NCBI RefSeq assembly: GCF_030269545.1
Contig: NZ_BSTN01000007.1
Location: 248,001-312,000, forward strand
DNA: 64,000 nt
Direction: 5' to 3'
Origin: Actinomadura sp. NBRC 104425
Lineage (GTDB): Bacteria; Actinomycetota; Actinomycetes; Streptosporangiales; Streptosporangiaceae
Each line of letters starts with the position of its first letter. Position 1 is the stretch's first letter. The position numbers and the translations under genes are program-made. The notes below the pieces were generated by a model. That model was not told the DNA's origin and made no database searches. It saw nothing but the letters and a program-made list of their open reading frames with translations. This document shows positions 46,417 through 54,343 of this stretch, piece after piece.

Positions 46417-47982
46417 GTGAGCAACGGCAGCTTCATCTCTACCACGATTCCATACGTCAACGCGCGGCCTCATCTCGGGCATGCGCTGGAGTATGTCCAG
46501 GCGGATTGCTTCGCGCGTTTCCAGCGCCTCCGGGGAGAAGATGTCTTCTTCCTGACGGGCTCCGACGAGAACAGCCTGAAAAACGTCATCGCCGCGGAGG
46601 CCGAAGGCATTTCCACCCGCGAGCTGGTGGACCGCAACGTCGTCTACTTCGAGCAGCTCACCGAGCAGCTGGGGATGAGCCAGGACGACTTCATCCGGAC
46701 CAGCGTCGACCGGCGGCACATCGAGGGGGCCTCCCGCGTCTGGGAGCTGATCGCCGCCAACGGCGACATCTACAAAAAGAGCTACGAAGGGCTCTACTGC
46801 GTCGGCTGCGAGCAGTTCTACACGGTTGCGGAACTGGTGGACGGAAAGTGCCCTGAGCACCTGGTGGAACCGGAGCTGGTGAGCGAGGAGAATTACTTCT
46901 TCCGGCTCTCCCGGTACCAGAACCGGCTGCTGGACGCGCTCAAGTCCGGCGCGCTGCGGATCGTCCCGGCGAGCCGTTACAACGAGGTGGTCAGCTTCGT
47001 GGAGTCGGGGCTGGAGGACATCAGCGTCTCCCGGTCCACCGAGCGCGCCCGCGGCTGGGGCATCCCGGTGCCCGGCGACCCCAGCCAGGTGATCTACGTC
47101 TGGATCGACGCGCTCACCAACTACATCACCGCCCTGGGCTGGGTTGATGGCGACGAGAAGTACCGGCGCTACTGGGAGAACGCCGAGTCCCGCGTCCACG
47201 TCCTCGGCAAGGGCGTCACGCGGTTCCACGCGGTCTACTGGCCGGCGATGCTCATGTCGGCGGGGCTGCCGCTGCCCACCAAGACGGTCGTCCACGGTTA
47301 CGTCACGGCCAACGGGCGCAAGCTCAGCAAGTCGCTGGGCAACGTCGTCGACCCCGTGGCGATGGTCGACAAGTACGGCCTGGACGCGGTGCGCTACGCC
47401 CTGCTCGCCGACATTTCACCGTTCGAGGACGGCGACTTCAACGAGGAACGGCTCGTCCAGCGCTACACCACCGACCTCGCCAACGGCCTGGGCAACCTGG
47501 TCAGCCGGGTGGCCAGCATGATCGGGCGGTACCGGAAGGGGACGATCCCGCAGGCCGGGGGCGAGCGCACCGACCTGGACGAGCAGCTCGCCAGGCAGGC
47601 GGCCGCGAGCGCCGAGGGCGTGGTGGCGGCGATGAACGGCTACGACCACCGCGAGGCGCTGGCCCATGTCGGCGACCTGATCCGCGCGTCCAACGCCTAC
47701 GTCGACAGCAACGCGCCGTGGCACCTGGCCAAGGCGGCGAAGGCGGGCGACGAGGCGGCCGACGCCCGCATGGACACCGTCTTCCTGCACCTCACCGGTG
47801 CCATCCGCCAGGTGGGCCTGCTGCTGCTGCCGTTCCTGCCCGCGTCGGCGGAGAAGATCCTGGCGACGATCGGCGAGGAGAGCCGCCGCCTGGGCGACCC
47901 CGGGGACTGGCTGGCGGGCCTGCCGGGCCGCACAATGGTGAAGCCCGAACCGATCTTCCCCAGGATGGACGTGCTGGATTGA
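46417..47982 (+). CDS. Methionyl-tRNA synthetase, cluster-located copy with altered signature, 521 aa
   Basis: A full class I synthetase: PYVNARPHLGHALEYVQAD (HIGH motif), the connective peptide with YCVGCEQFYTVAELVDGKCP, the WIDALTNYITALGW methionine-site helix, GKGVTRFHAVYWPAMLMSAG, and NGRKLSKSLGNVVD (KMSKS as KLSKS). The normally invariant GTDEHG is GSDENS here (FLTGSDENSLKN). Methionine and inhibitor contacts are near this loop, so the change fits an inhibitor-tolerant copy. The complete anticodon-binding helices suggest it still charges tRNA-Met. GTG 46417 follows GAGGGCG. Its stop overlaps the next TTG, so it is part of the operon and probably gives self-resistance. Confidence 0.88.
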   Translation: MSNGSFISTTIPYVNARPHLGHALEYVQADCFARFQRLRGEDVFFLTGSDENSLKNVIAAEAEGISTRELVDRNVVYFEQLTEQLGMSQDDFIRTSVDRRHIEGASRVWELIAANGDIYKKSYEGLYCVGCEQFYTVAELVDGKCPEHLVEPELVSEENYFFRLSRYQNRLLDALKSGALRIVPASRYNEVVSFVESGLEDISVSRSTERARGWGIPVPGDPSQVIYVWIDALTNYITALGWVDGDEKYRRYWENAESRVHVLGKGVTRFHAVYWPAMLMSAGLPLPTKTVVHGYVTANGRKLSKSLGNVVDPVAMVDKYGLDAVRYALLADISPFEDGDFNEERLVQRYTTDLANGLGNLVSRVASMIGRYRKGTIPQAGGERTDLDEQLARQAAASAEGVVAAMNGYDHREALAHVGDLIRASNAYVDSNAPWHLAKAAKAGDEAADARMDTVFLHLTGAIRQVGLLLLPFLPASAEKILATIGEESRRLGDPGDWLAGLPGRTMVKPEPIFPRMDVLD

Positions 47983-49052
47983 GCAACGAGCCCGAGTCCG
48001 ACGAGCAGGCATTCGAGCACAGGCGCACCGCCGTGGCCCTCGTCGGCTGCGGCACCGCGGGCGGCGCCCACGCGATCACCGTGTCCCGCCATGCGACCGC
48101 GGATCTGGTCGCCTGCACCGACATCGACGGTGCCAAGGCGCGCGAGCTGGCGGCCGGGCACGGGGCGCGGGCGGTGGACACCCTGGACGAGCTGGTCGCC
48201 GTCGGCCCGCGGGTCGTCATCGTCGCGGCCGGGCCCGCCGAGCAGCCCGGCATCGTGCGGCGGCTCGTCGAACTGGGGTTCCGCGGCGGTGTCCTGTGCG
48301 AGAAGCCGCTGGCGCTGTCGCTGGCCGAGGCGCGGGAGACGGTGCGGTACGCCACCGGCCACGGGGTCACGCTCGCCGTCAACCACCAGCGCCGGTTCGG
48401 TGCGCCGTTCGTCCGGGCGCTGGAGCTGCTGCGCGGCGGCCGTGTCGGGGACCCGGTGCGCATCGAGGCGTTCGGCCCCAAGGGCACCCTGCTGGACTGG
48501 GGGCCGCACTGGATCGACTTCGCCCGGATGGTCGTGGACGACGACCCGGTGACATGGGTGGACGGGCTGGCCGACTTCAGCGAGCCGCAGGCGCACGCCG
48601 GGCTGCGGCTCGAAGGGCACGCCCTGATCACCTGGGAGCACGCGGGCGGGGTCCGGGGCGTCCTGGAGACCCGAGGCACGCCGCTCGGGCAGCCGCTGCT
48701 GCGGATTTGGGGCACCGCCGGCGCCATCGAGATCGGCTGCGTGGCGCCTGACGGGGAGGGCGGCTGGCGTCCCGGCCCCGGGCTGCGCGTGGTCGACGGC
48801 TCCGTGGAGACCGACGCCGACATCGAGAGCCCGCTCGCCGCGACGCAGTGGCTGCGTTCCCTGGACGAGCTGATCCGCGCGTTGGACGAGGGCAGGCAGC
48901 CCGCGCACGACGCGGCCCGCGCGACGGCGGCGCTGGAGATCTGCCTGGCGGGCTACCGGGCCGCCCTCGGCGGCGGCCGTCAGCGCCTTCCCCTCGACCC
49001 GGCGTACACGCTGCGCGAGGGCGTGGCGGCCGGAGGGCCGGTCGCCGGGTGA
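47979..49052 (+). CDS. Gfo/Idh/MocA-family oxidoreductase, 357 aa
   Basis: VALVGCGTAGGAHAIT is the N-terminal NAD(P) loop, VLCEKPLALSLAEAR the EKP motif with its catalytic Lys, and DWGPHWIDFARM the D-x3-H active-site pair. These enzymes oxidise or reduce carbons of sugars and inositols and often prepare a keto sugar for amination. TTG 47979 overlaps the MetRS stop (TTGA); the first 18 residues before the fold are charged and may be trimmed in reality, since no better start is present. Confidence 0.88.
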   Translation: MSNEPESDEQAFEHRRTAVALVGCGTAGGAHAITVSRHATADLVACTDIDGAKARELAAGHGARAVDTLDELVAVGPRVVIVAAGPAEQPGIVRRLVELGFRGGVLCEKPLALSLAEARETVRYATGHGVTLAVNHQRRFGAPFVRALELLRGGRVGDPVRIEAFGPKGTLLDWGPHWIDFARMVVDDDPVTWVDGLADFSEPQAHAGLRLEGHALITWEHAGGVRGVLETRGTPLGQPLLRIWGTAGAIEIGCVAPDGEGGWRPGPGLRVVDGSVETDADIESPLAATQWLRSLDELIRALDEGRQPAHDAARATAALEICLAGYRAALGGGRQRLPLDPAYTLREGVAAGGPVAG

Positions 49053-50077
49053 CAGACGAGCGCATCCTCCTGGTCTCGGACGACTTCGGCCGCCAGGTGA
49101 GCATCACCGCACCGGCGTCGGCCCGGCTCGAAACCCTGGGCCGGGTCGTGCATCTGCCCGACACCGCCGGCGAGCAGGCGGTCTTGGACGCGCTGCGCGA
49201 CAGCACCGCGCTGGTGGTGGCCGGATGGGCGACCCGACTGCCCCGGCTGACGGCCGCGCGTCTCGCCGAACTCCCCCGGCTGACCTTCGTCGGCTGCGGG
49301 CAGGACAACCGGTGGCGGTTCCTCGACCCGGCCGAGGCGGTGGAGCGCGGCATCACGCTGGTCGACTCGTCGGGGTCGATGGGCTGGACGGTGGCCGAGT
49401 TCGGGCTCGGCCTCATCCTGTCCTGCCTGCGCCGGATCCCGGCGCACCATGCGGCCGTGGCCGCCGGGGGCTGGTACGACGGCTGGACCGACGATGACGG
49501 CATCGACCGCGACCTGCGCGGCAGCCGGGTCGGCATCGTCGGCATGGGGGAGATCGGGCGGGCGCTCGTGGCGATGCTGCGCCCCTTCGGCTGCCGGGTC
49601 GACGTCTGGTCGTCCTATCTCGACGACGCGCGGGCGGCGGATCTCGGCGTGCGGGTGCGGCCCGTGCGTGAGCTGGCCGGCGCGGCGGACGTGCTGGTCG
49701 TCGCGACGCAGCCGCGGCGCGACACCGCCGGCATCGTGGACCGCGCCGCGGTGGCGGCACTGCGCCCCGGGACGGTGGTGATCCTGCTGGGCCGTGCGTC
49801 GACCGTCGACTTCGAGGCGCTGGTCGAGCGAGTCGTCGCGGGGGACGTCACGCTCGGCATCGACGTGTGGGATACCGAGCCCGCCGAGGCCGGCCATCCG
49901 CTGCGAGGCCTGCCCAACGTGGTTCACACCCCCCATGTCGCGGGCCGACTGCGGGCGGCGAACCAGCGGATGTTCAGCGAGATCGTCGACGACCTGGAAC
50001 GGTTGCGGTCGGGGAGCACACCGCGGTGGGCCGTCTCCCCGGAACGCGCCCGGCACGTCACCGCCACGCGGCGGTGA
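49049..50077 (+). CDS. D-2-hydroxyacid dehydrogenase family protein, 342 aa
   Basis: SRVGIVGMGEIGRALVAML is the NAD loop. The catalytic Arg is in VVILLGRASTVDFEAL, the Glu in GIDVWDTEPAEAG and the His in VVHTPHVAGRLR, so the triad is complete. Substrates are 2-keto or 2-hydroxy acids, including phosphorylated ones; here it may oxidise a carboxylated sugar or amino-acid-derived acid. GTG 49049 overlaps the upstream stop. It ends 3 bases before the convergent epimerase gene and closes the long operon. Confidence 0.88.
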   Translation: MTDERILLVSDDFGRQVSITAPASARLETLGRVVHLPDTAGEQAVLDALRDSTALVVAGWATRLPRLTAARLAELPRLTFVGCGQDNRWRFLDPAEAVERGITLVDSSGSMGWTVAEFGLGLILSCLRRIPAHHAAVAAGGWYDGWTDDDGIDRDLRGSRVGIVGMGEIGRALVAMLRPFGCRVDVWSSYLDDARAADLGVRVRPVRELAGAADVLVVATQPRRDTAGIVDRAAVAALRPGTVVILLGRASTVDFEALVERVVAGDVTLGIDVWDTEPAEAGHPLRGLPNVVHTPHVAGRLRAANQRMFSEIVDDLERLRSGSTPRWAVSPERARHVTATRR

Positions 50078-50080
50078 CGG

Positions 50081-51058
50081 TCAGCCGCGCTGCGCGCGCC
50101 AGCGGTCGAGCACGGCCCGCTCGGTGGCGGGGTCGAGTCCCGCTCGGCGTTCGCGCTCCGGGCCCAGCGAGCGTTCCCAGTCCAGGCAGGCGCGGACGGT
50201 TTCGGCAAGTGGGCGGCAGCTGAGCCCCGCCTGTGCCGCGGGCCGCGGGTCCCGGCTCAGCAGACCCGCCTCCTCGGGGCGGCGCACCCACAGCGGCAGG
50301 GAGCACGGCCCGGACCACGGGGCCACACCCGCGGCCAGCAGGAAGTCCTGCGGAACCCACACAACGTCGCAACGGGCGCCCAGGGCCGCGACCATGCCGT
50401 CCAGCATGGCCCCGAAGCCGACCGGTGTCCCGACGGCGTCGAACACTCCGGACCGCCGCTGCTCGGCGCACCGCACGAGCCATTCCGCCAGGTCCGCGAC
50501 GTCGATCCACTGGACGAGGTCGCCCGGCTCACCCGGCGCCAGCACGGTCCCCCCGCGCGCGATCCGCGCCGGCCAGTAGCCGAACCGGTCGGAGCGGTCC
50601 TCCCGGCCGACGATCAGACCCGGCCGGACGATGAGGGCGCGCGGCCCGAACAGCCGCGCCACCGCCTCCTCCGCCGCCCGCTTGGCCTGCGGGAACGGCC
50701 CGGTCTCGGCCGGCTCGACCAGCTCGGCGTCCGTTGTGGCGCCGGGCGTGGAGCGGTCGCGGTACACCAGGCAGGACGAAACGAACGTCCAGTGCCCCAC
50801 GCGGTCGCGCATCCGTTCGGCGAGCAGCCGCACATGCCGGGCCGGACGGCGCGCGACATCGATCACCGCGTCGAACGTCCCGTCCGGCGGCGGGCCCGGG
50901 TCCGGGAGGGTCCAGTCGGCCCGCACGTGGGTCGCGCCGGGCGGCGGAGGGCCGGACGCGCCGCGGGTCAGGCACACCACCCGGTGGCCGCGGGCGATCG
51001 CGGTCTCGGCCACCGCGCGGGACAGGAAGGCCGTTCCGCCGGTGACCAATACCCGCAT
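50081..51058 (-). CDS. NAD-dependent epimerase/dehydratase-like protein, 325 aa
   Basis: MRVLVTGGTAFLSRAVAETA is the SDR/epimerase nucleotide loop, followed by VVCLTRG, and WTFVSSCLVYRD holds the catalytic Ser/Thr strand. The YxxxK motif reads FPQAKRAAEE, so the general-base Tyr is replaced by Phe; relatives usually have YGxxK. It may be a reductase with another proton relay or a binding protein. The only cluster gene on the minus strand; it converges on the dehydrogenase with no visible terminator between them. ATG 51058 gives the normal family start. Confidence 0.82.
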   Translation of the reverse strand: MRVLVTGGTAFLSRAVAETAIARGHRVVCLTRGASGPPPPGATHVRADWTLPDPGPPPDGTFDAVIDVARRPARHVRLLAERMRDRVGHWTFVSSCLVYRDRSTPGATTDAELVEPAETGPFPQAKRAAEEAVARLFGPRALIVRPGLIVGREDRSDRFGYWPARIARGGTVLAPGEPGDLVQWIDVADLAEWLVRCAEQRRSGVFDAVGTPVGFGAMLDGMVAALGARCDVVWVPQDFLLAAGVAPWSGPCSLPLWVRRPEEAGLLSRDPRPAAQAGLSCRPLAETVRACLDWERSLGPERERRAGLDPATERAVLDRWRAQRG

Positions 51059-51291
51059 GCCGCTCGCCGTTCTCCGAGTCCCGCCTTTGGCGGGATGCCA
51101 CGCTCGACACCCCTTGCCGTCCGCCGGAGCGGATACTAACCGCCGCCGCCCGCCGGGCGGAACGATCGCTCCGGCGGGATGCGCGCCGGGCGGAGCCCCC
51201 GGCCAACGGCGTGACCGGTCCACGCATGCCGAGCACACCTCTCCGGCGGGGCGGGCGGTGGCGGACGGCGCGTCGCCGGGCGGCGGCAGGG

Positions 51292-51320
51292 TTGTCCGCC
51301 GCCCGGCCGAAGATTATGAT
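51292..51320 (+). promoter_or_regulatory. Housekeeping-type promoter TTGTCC-N17-TATGAT
   Basis: TTGTCC (51292-51297) and TATGAT (51315-51320) are separated by exactly 17 bases and lie in the 422-base gap upstream of the phosphotransferase gene. It is the clearest minus-35/minus-10 pair I found in the window and would leave a leader of about 150 bases. Confidence 0.55.
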
Positions 51321-51480
51321 CACGCGGCGAACCTGGCGACGCCGGGAACATCAGGCCGATGTCCGTCGCCGCGAGGCTGCCGTCTCGTCGGCCCTGGGGG
51401 GACACGGCGTCGGTACGAGTGGGGTTGGGGGCCGATTGGGTGAGCCGACCCCGGCGGGCCTGCCCGTTTCGGCGCGCCGG

Positions 51481-52392
51481 ATGGGATGGACGGCTTTGCC
51501 GCCCGAGGTCCGTTGCGCCATCGAAGACCGGCTCGGTTCGCCCGTCGTCGCGTCCAGCACCCGGCGCGGCGGTTTCTCTCCCGGCGTGGCGGCCGTTGTG
51601 ACGTGCGCCGATGGGGAGCGGTACTTCGTCAAGGCGGTGCATCCCGATCTCAATCCCGTGTCTCCGGTGATGTACCGGGACGAGGCCAGGTGTGCCGCCG
51701 CGTTGCCGGGCCGGGTGCCCGCGCCGCGGCTTCGCCATGTCCACGACGACGGCTGGGTTGCGCTCGTCTTCGAGGCGGTCGACGGCGCTCCGCCCGAGGT
51801 GCCCTGGCGGGCGGTGGACGTGCGGCGGCTGCTGGGCACCGTCGAGCTGCTGACCGCCGCGCCGGTGGGCGGTGATCTGGCCGCCCTCCCGCCGGTTCCG
51901 GACCGGCTGGACGAGAGCTTCCGGGCCTACCGGCGGCTGGCCGACGGCAACGGCCTGGACGCCCTGTCGGACTGGGAGCGCCGCCACCTGGACCGGCTGG
52001 CCGCGGCCGCCGAGGACGCCCTGGAGTTCACGGCGGGCGACTTTCTGGTGCATCTCGATCTGCGCGCCGACAACATCATCTCGTCCCGGGACGGCGACTA
52101 CATCGTCGACTGGTCCTGGGCGTCGGCCGGGGCCCCCTGGATCGACAAGGTGTGCCTTCTGGTGAACGTGGCGACCTACGGCGGCGACCCCGAGCCGTTC
52201 CTCGCCGACGACCGGGTCCTGGCCGCGGTGCCGCCGGACCATGTGACCGCCTTCCTCGCCGGGCTCAGCGGCATGTGGGCCGAGGCCGTCGCGCAGCCGC
52301 CGCCGCCCGGAATCCCCAATCTGCGCGCCTTCCAGGATCTCCAGGCCACCGCGGTGCGCGCGTGGATTCGTGCCCGGACGGGCTGGGACTGA
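51481..52392 (+). CDS. Aminoglycoside phosphotransferase (APH)-fold kinase, 303 aa
   Basis: FLVHLDLRADNII contains the catalytic H-x-D-x4-N loop and YIVDWSWASAGAPW the metal-binding Asp. RYFVKAVHPD has the ATP-binding Lys. The fold covers antibiotic kinases, choline/homoserine kinases and sugar-alcohol kinases, so it may phosphorylate an intermediate or inactivate the product inside the producer. ATG 51481 places the start directly before PPEVRCAIEDRLG, where relatives begin; longer in-frame readings to 51,211 are GC-rich and unlikely. Confidence 0.82.
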   Translation: MGWTALPPEVRCAIEDRLGSPVVASSTRRGGFSPGVAAVVTCADGERYFVKAVHPDLNPVSPVMYRDEARCAAALPGRVPAPRLRHVHDDGWVALVFEAVDGAPPEVPWRAVDVRRLLGTVELLTAAPVGGDLAALPPVPDRLDESFRAYRRLADGNGLDALSDWERRHLDRLAAAAEDALEFTAGDFLVHLDLRADNIISSRDGDYIVDWSWASAGAPWIDKVCLLVNVATYGGDPEPFLADDRVLAAVPPDHVTAFLAGLSGMWAEAVAQPPPPGIPNLRAFQDLQATAVRAWIRARTGWD

Positions 52393-52855
52393 TGGCCGGG
52401 GCTCGACCGGTGCCGCCGCGATCTCGGTGCAGATGTGCAGAGGATGTGAATGGGCACGGGAGGCCGCCAGTGAGGGAAATCCTCGTCCGCGTGGACGGCC
52501 ACCTGCCCGACTCCCTTTCCCGGCCGCCGGTCGTCCGCACGGCGACCGGAACCGCCCGTGAGGTCGGACGGATACACCCGCGGCCGCCGCCGGGTCTTCG
52601 ACGGCCTCCGCTGCGCCGTCCCCGGCTCTGGGCGGGGCCGCGGCGCCGGAGCCCGCTGCCGGACCGAGCGGTGCGCCGTGCGGAACGTCGACGCGGCGCG
52701 CGGATCGGTGGTCCGCCGGGTTCCGCCGGCGCGGTTCGGCCCGGAGAAACACGACATCGTCCCGCCGCAGCCGAAAGCACCGGGCCTGGACGGCGGCGGC
52801 CGGGACGACGACCGGCCCCGCCGCCGGCTCGGCCGGAGCGAGGAGAGGTGCCGCC
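52393..52855. other. No supported gene (463 bases)
   Basis: One forward frame begins plausibly (GTG near 52470: VREILVRVDGHLPD, then PPVVRTATGTAREVG) but turns into Arg/Pro-rich frame-shadow sequence, while a different frame looks more protein-like later (GLDGGGRDDDRPRR). This could be a frameshifted relic or chance. The right end carries the GGAGCGAGGAGAGG ribosome site of the next gene. Confidence 0.4.
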
Positions 52856-53485
52856 GTGACAGACCGACAAGTGCGCGCCGAGGAGCGGCGAACGGCCGAA
52901 CCGCCGCCGACGAGTTTCAGCGAGGAGTACTTCGACCGCCGGTACGCCCGCGATCCCGACCCGTGGGGCCTGGCGCGCCGGTGGTACGAACGCCGCAAGT
53001 ACGCGATCACCCTGGCGTCGCTGCCGCGGGAGCGCTACCGCGCCTGCTTCGAGCCCGGCTGCTCGATAGGGGAGCTGACCCGGCTGCTCGCGCCGCGCTG
53101 CGACCGGCTGCTCGCCGTCGACTTCGCCGAGGACGCGGTGCGGCAGGCCCGCGCGGCGGTGCGCGACTTCGACCATGTCGAGGTGCGGCGGTCTACGCTG
53201 CCCGCGCAGCTGCCGAACGGTCCGTTCGACCTGGTCGTCGTCAGCGAGATCCTCTACTACCTGTCCCGGGACGACCTCGATCTGATGCTGGACGGGCTCG
53301 TCGACCGGCTGGAGGCCGGCGGCGATCTCGTGGCCGTGCACTGGTGCGGCAACGGCCCCCCGCGCCGCTACAACGGGCACGACGTGCACCCGGTGATCGA
53401 GGCGCGCGAGGAGCTGGAACGGCTCGTGCACCACTCGGACGAGCAGTTCGTGCTGGACGTCTTCCGCCGGAAGGGGACGGCGTGA
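52856..53485 (+). CDS. NodS-type SAM-dependent methyltransferase, 209 aa
   Basis: SEEYFDRRYARDPDPWGLAR and WYERRKYAITLASLP are the NodS/SAM start; ACFEPGCSIGELTRLL is the SAM loop and LAVDFAEDAVRQARA the ribose strand. LVVVSEILYYLSRDDL matches the post-I region. NodS methylates the free amine of a deacetylated sugar in Nod-factor synthesis, so with the PIG-L deacetylase it suggests N-methylation of an amino sugar. GTG 52856 has a GAGGAGAGG site; its stop overlaps the next GTG. Confidence 0.88.
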   Translation: MTDRQVRAEERRTAEPPPTSFSEEYFDRRYARDPDPWGLARRWYERRKYAITLASLPRERYRACFEPGCSIGELTRLLAPRCDRLLAVDFAEDAVRQARAAVRDFDHVEVRRSTLPAQLPNGPFDLVVVSEILYYLSRDDLDLMLDGLVDRLEAGGDLVAVHWCGNGPPRRYNGHDVHPVIEAREELERLVHHSDEQFVLDVFRRKGTA

Positions 53486-54306
53486 CGCAGGTGCAGAGCT
53501 CGCCTCCGGGCGCGCGGCACCGGCCCTGGGCCGAGCTGCCCCGTGAGACCCGCGAGGCGGTGGAGGCGCATGTCGGGCCCGTCACCGAGGTGGAGCGCAT
53601 CGAGATCGGGGAACGGTCCGAGATCGCGTCCGTGCTGGAGACGCCGGACGGCAGGATCTTCGCCAAGGGCGTGCCCGCCGACGCCCGGGACGCGCCGTGG
53701 CTCGACAACGAGGCCAGGATCAACCCGTACGTGGCGGGCCTCGCCCCGCGGCTGCTGTGCAGGGTGCTGGCCGGCGGGTGGCTCGTCCTCGGGTTCGAGC
53801 ACGTGGCGGGACGGTACGTGGACTACTCCCCGGGCTCGGCGGACCTGGTCAAGGTCGCGGCGGTGCTGACGGCGCTCCAGGGGCTGCGCTGCCCGGACGT
53901 GGTGTCCAGGCGGGTCGAGCGCCGGTGGGCGGGGCTCGCCGTCCGCCCGCCCGCGGTGTCCGGCGACATGCTGGTCCACACCGACCTCAACCCCGGCAAC
54001 GTCCTGGTCACCGAAGACCGCGCCTACCTGCTGGACTGGGCGGCGGCCTGCCGGGGGGCCGCGTGGACTGAACCCGCCATGCTCGTTCCCCGTCTCATCG
54101 CACATGGACATAGCCCCGGGGACGCGGAGGCGTGGGCGGCGCGGTTCGAATCCTGGCGCCGCGTTACGGCAGAGGCGCTGGGAACGATGGCGGCCGCCGA
54201 GGCCGACAAGTGGGAGGCGACAGCATCCCAATGGCCGTATCCAGAAATAGTCCGCACGGCCGCCGCGGCACGCCGGTGGCGGGACTGGCGTCTGACTCAC
54301 CGCTGA
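53482..54306 (+). CDS. APH-fold kinase, 274 aa
   Basis: MLVHTDLNPGNVLV is the catalytic loop (H-x-D-x4-N) and AYLLDWAAACRGAAW the metal site; GRIFAKGVPADAR supplies the ATP Lys. This is a second APH-fold protein only 1.1 kb from the first, but the two differ widely, so they are not a recent duplication. GTG 53482 overlaps the NodS-type gene's stop. A pair of kinases next to sugar-modifying genes suggests intermediate phosphorylation or self-protection by phosphorylating the product. Confidence 0.85.
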   Translation: MTQVQSSPPGARHRPWAELPRETREAVEAHVGPVTEVERIEIGERSEIASVLETPDGRIFAKGVPADARDAPWLDNEARINPYVAGLAPRLLCRVLAGGWLVLGFEHVAGRYVDYSPGSADLVKVAAVLTALQGLRCPDVVSRRVERRWAGLAVRPPAVSGDMLVHTDLNPGNVLVTEDRAYLLDWAAACRGAAWTEPAMLVPRLIAHGHSPGDAEAWAARFESWRRVTAEALGTMAAAEADKWEATASQWPYPEIVRTAAAARRWRDWRLTHR

Positions 54307-54343
54307 TCCGCGGCGCCCGGCCGGCCGAGAAAGGTACCGCTTC

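Noticed and set aside
34644-47982. Microcin C-type RiPP cluster
   Set aside because: No MccB-like ThiF adenylating enzyme and no MccA-like Asn-ending heptapeptide were found; only the immunity-type gene is shared.
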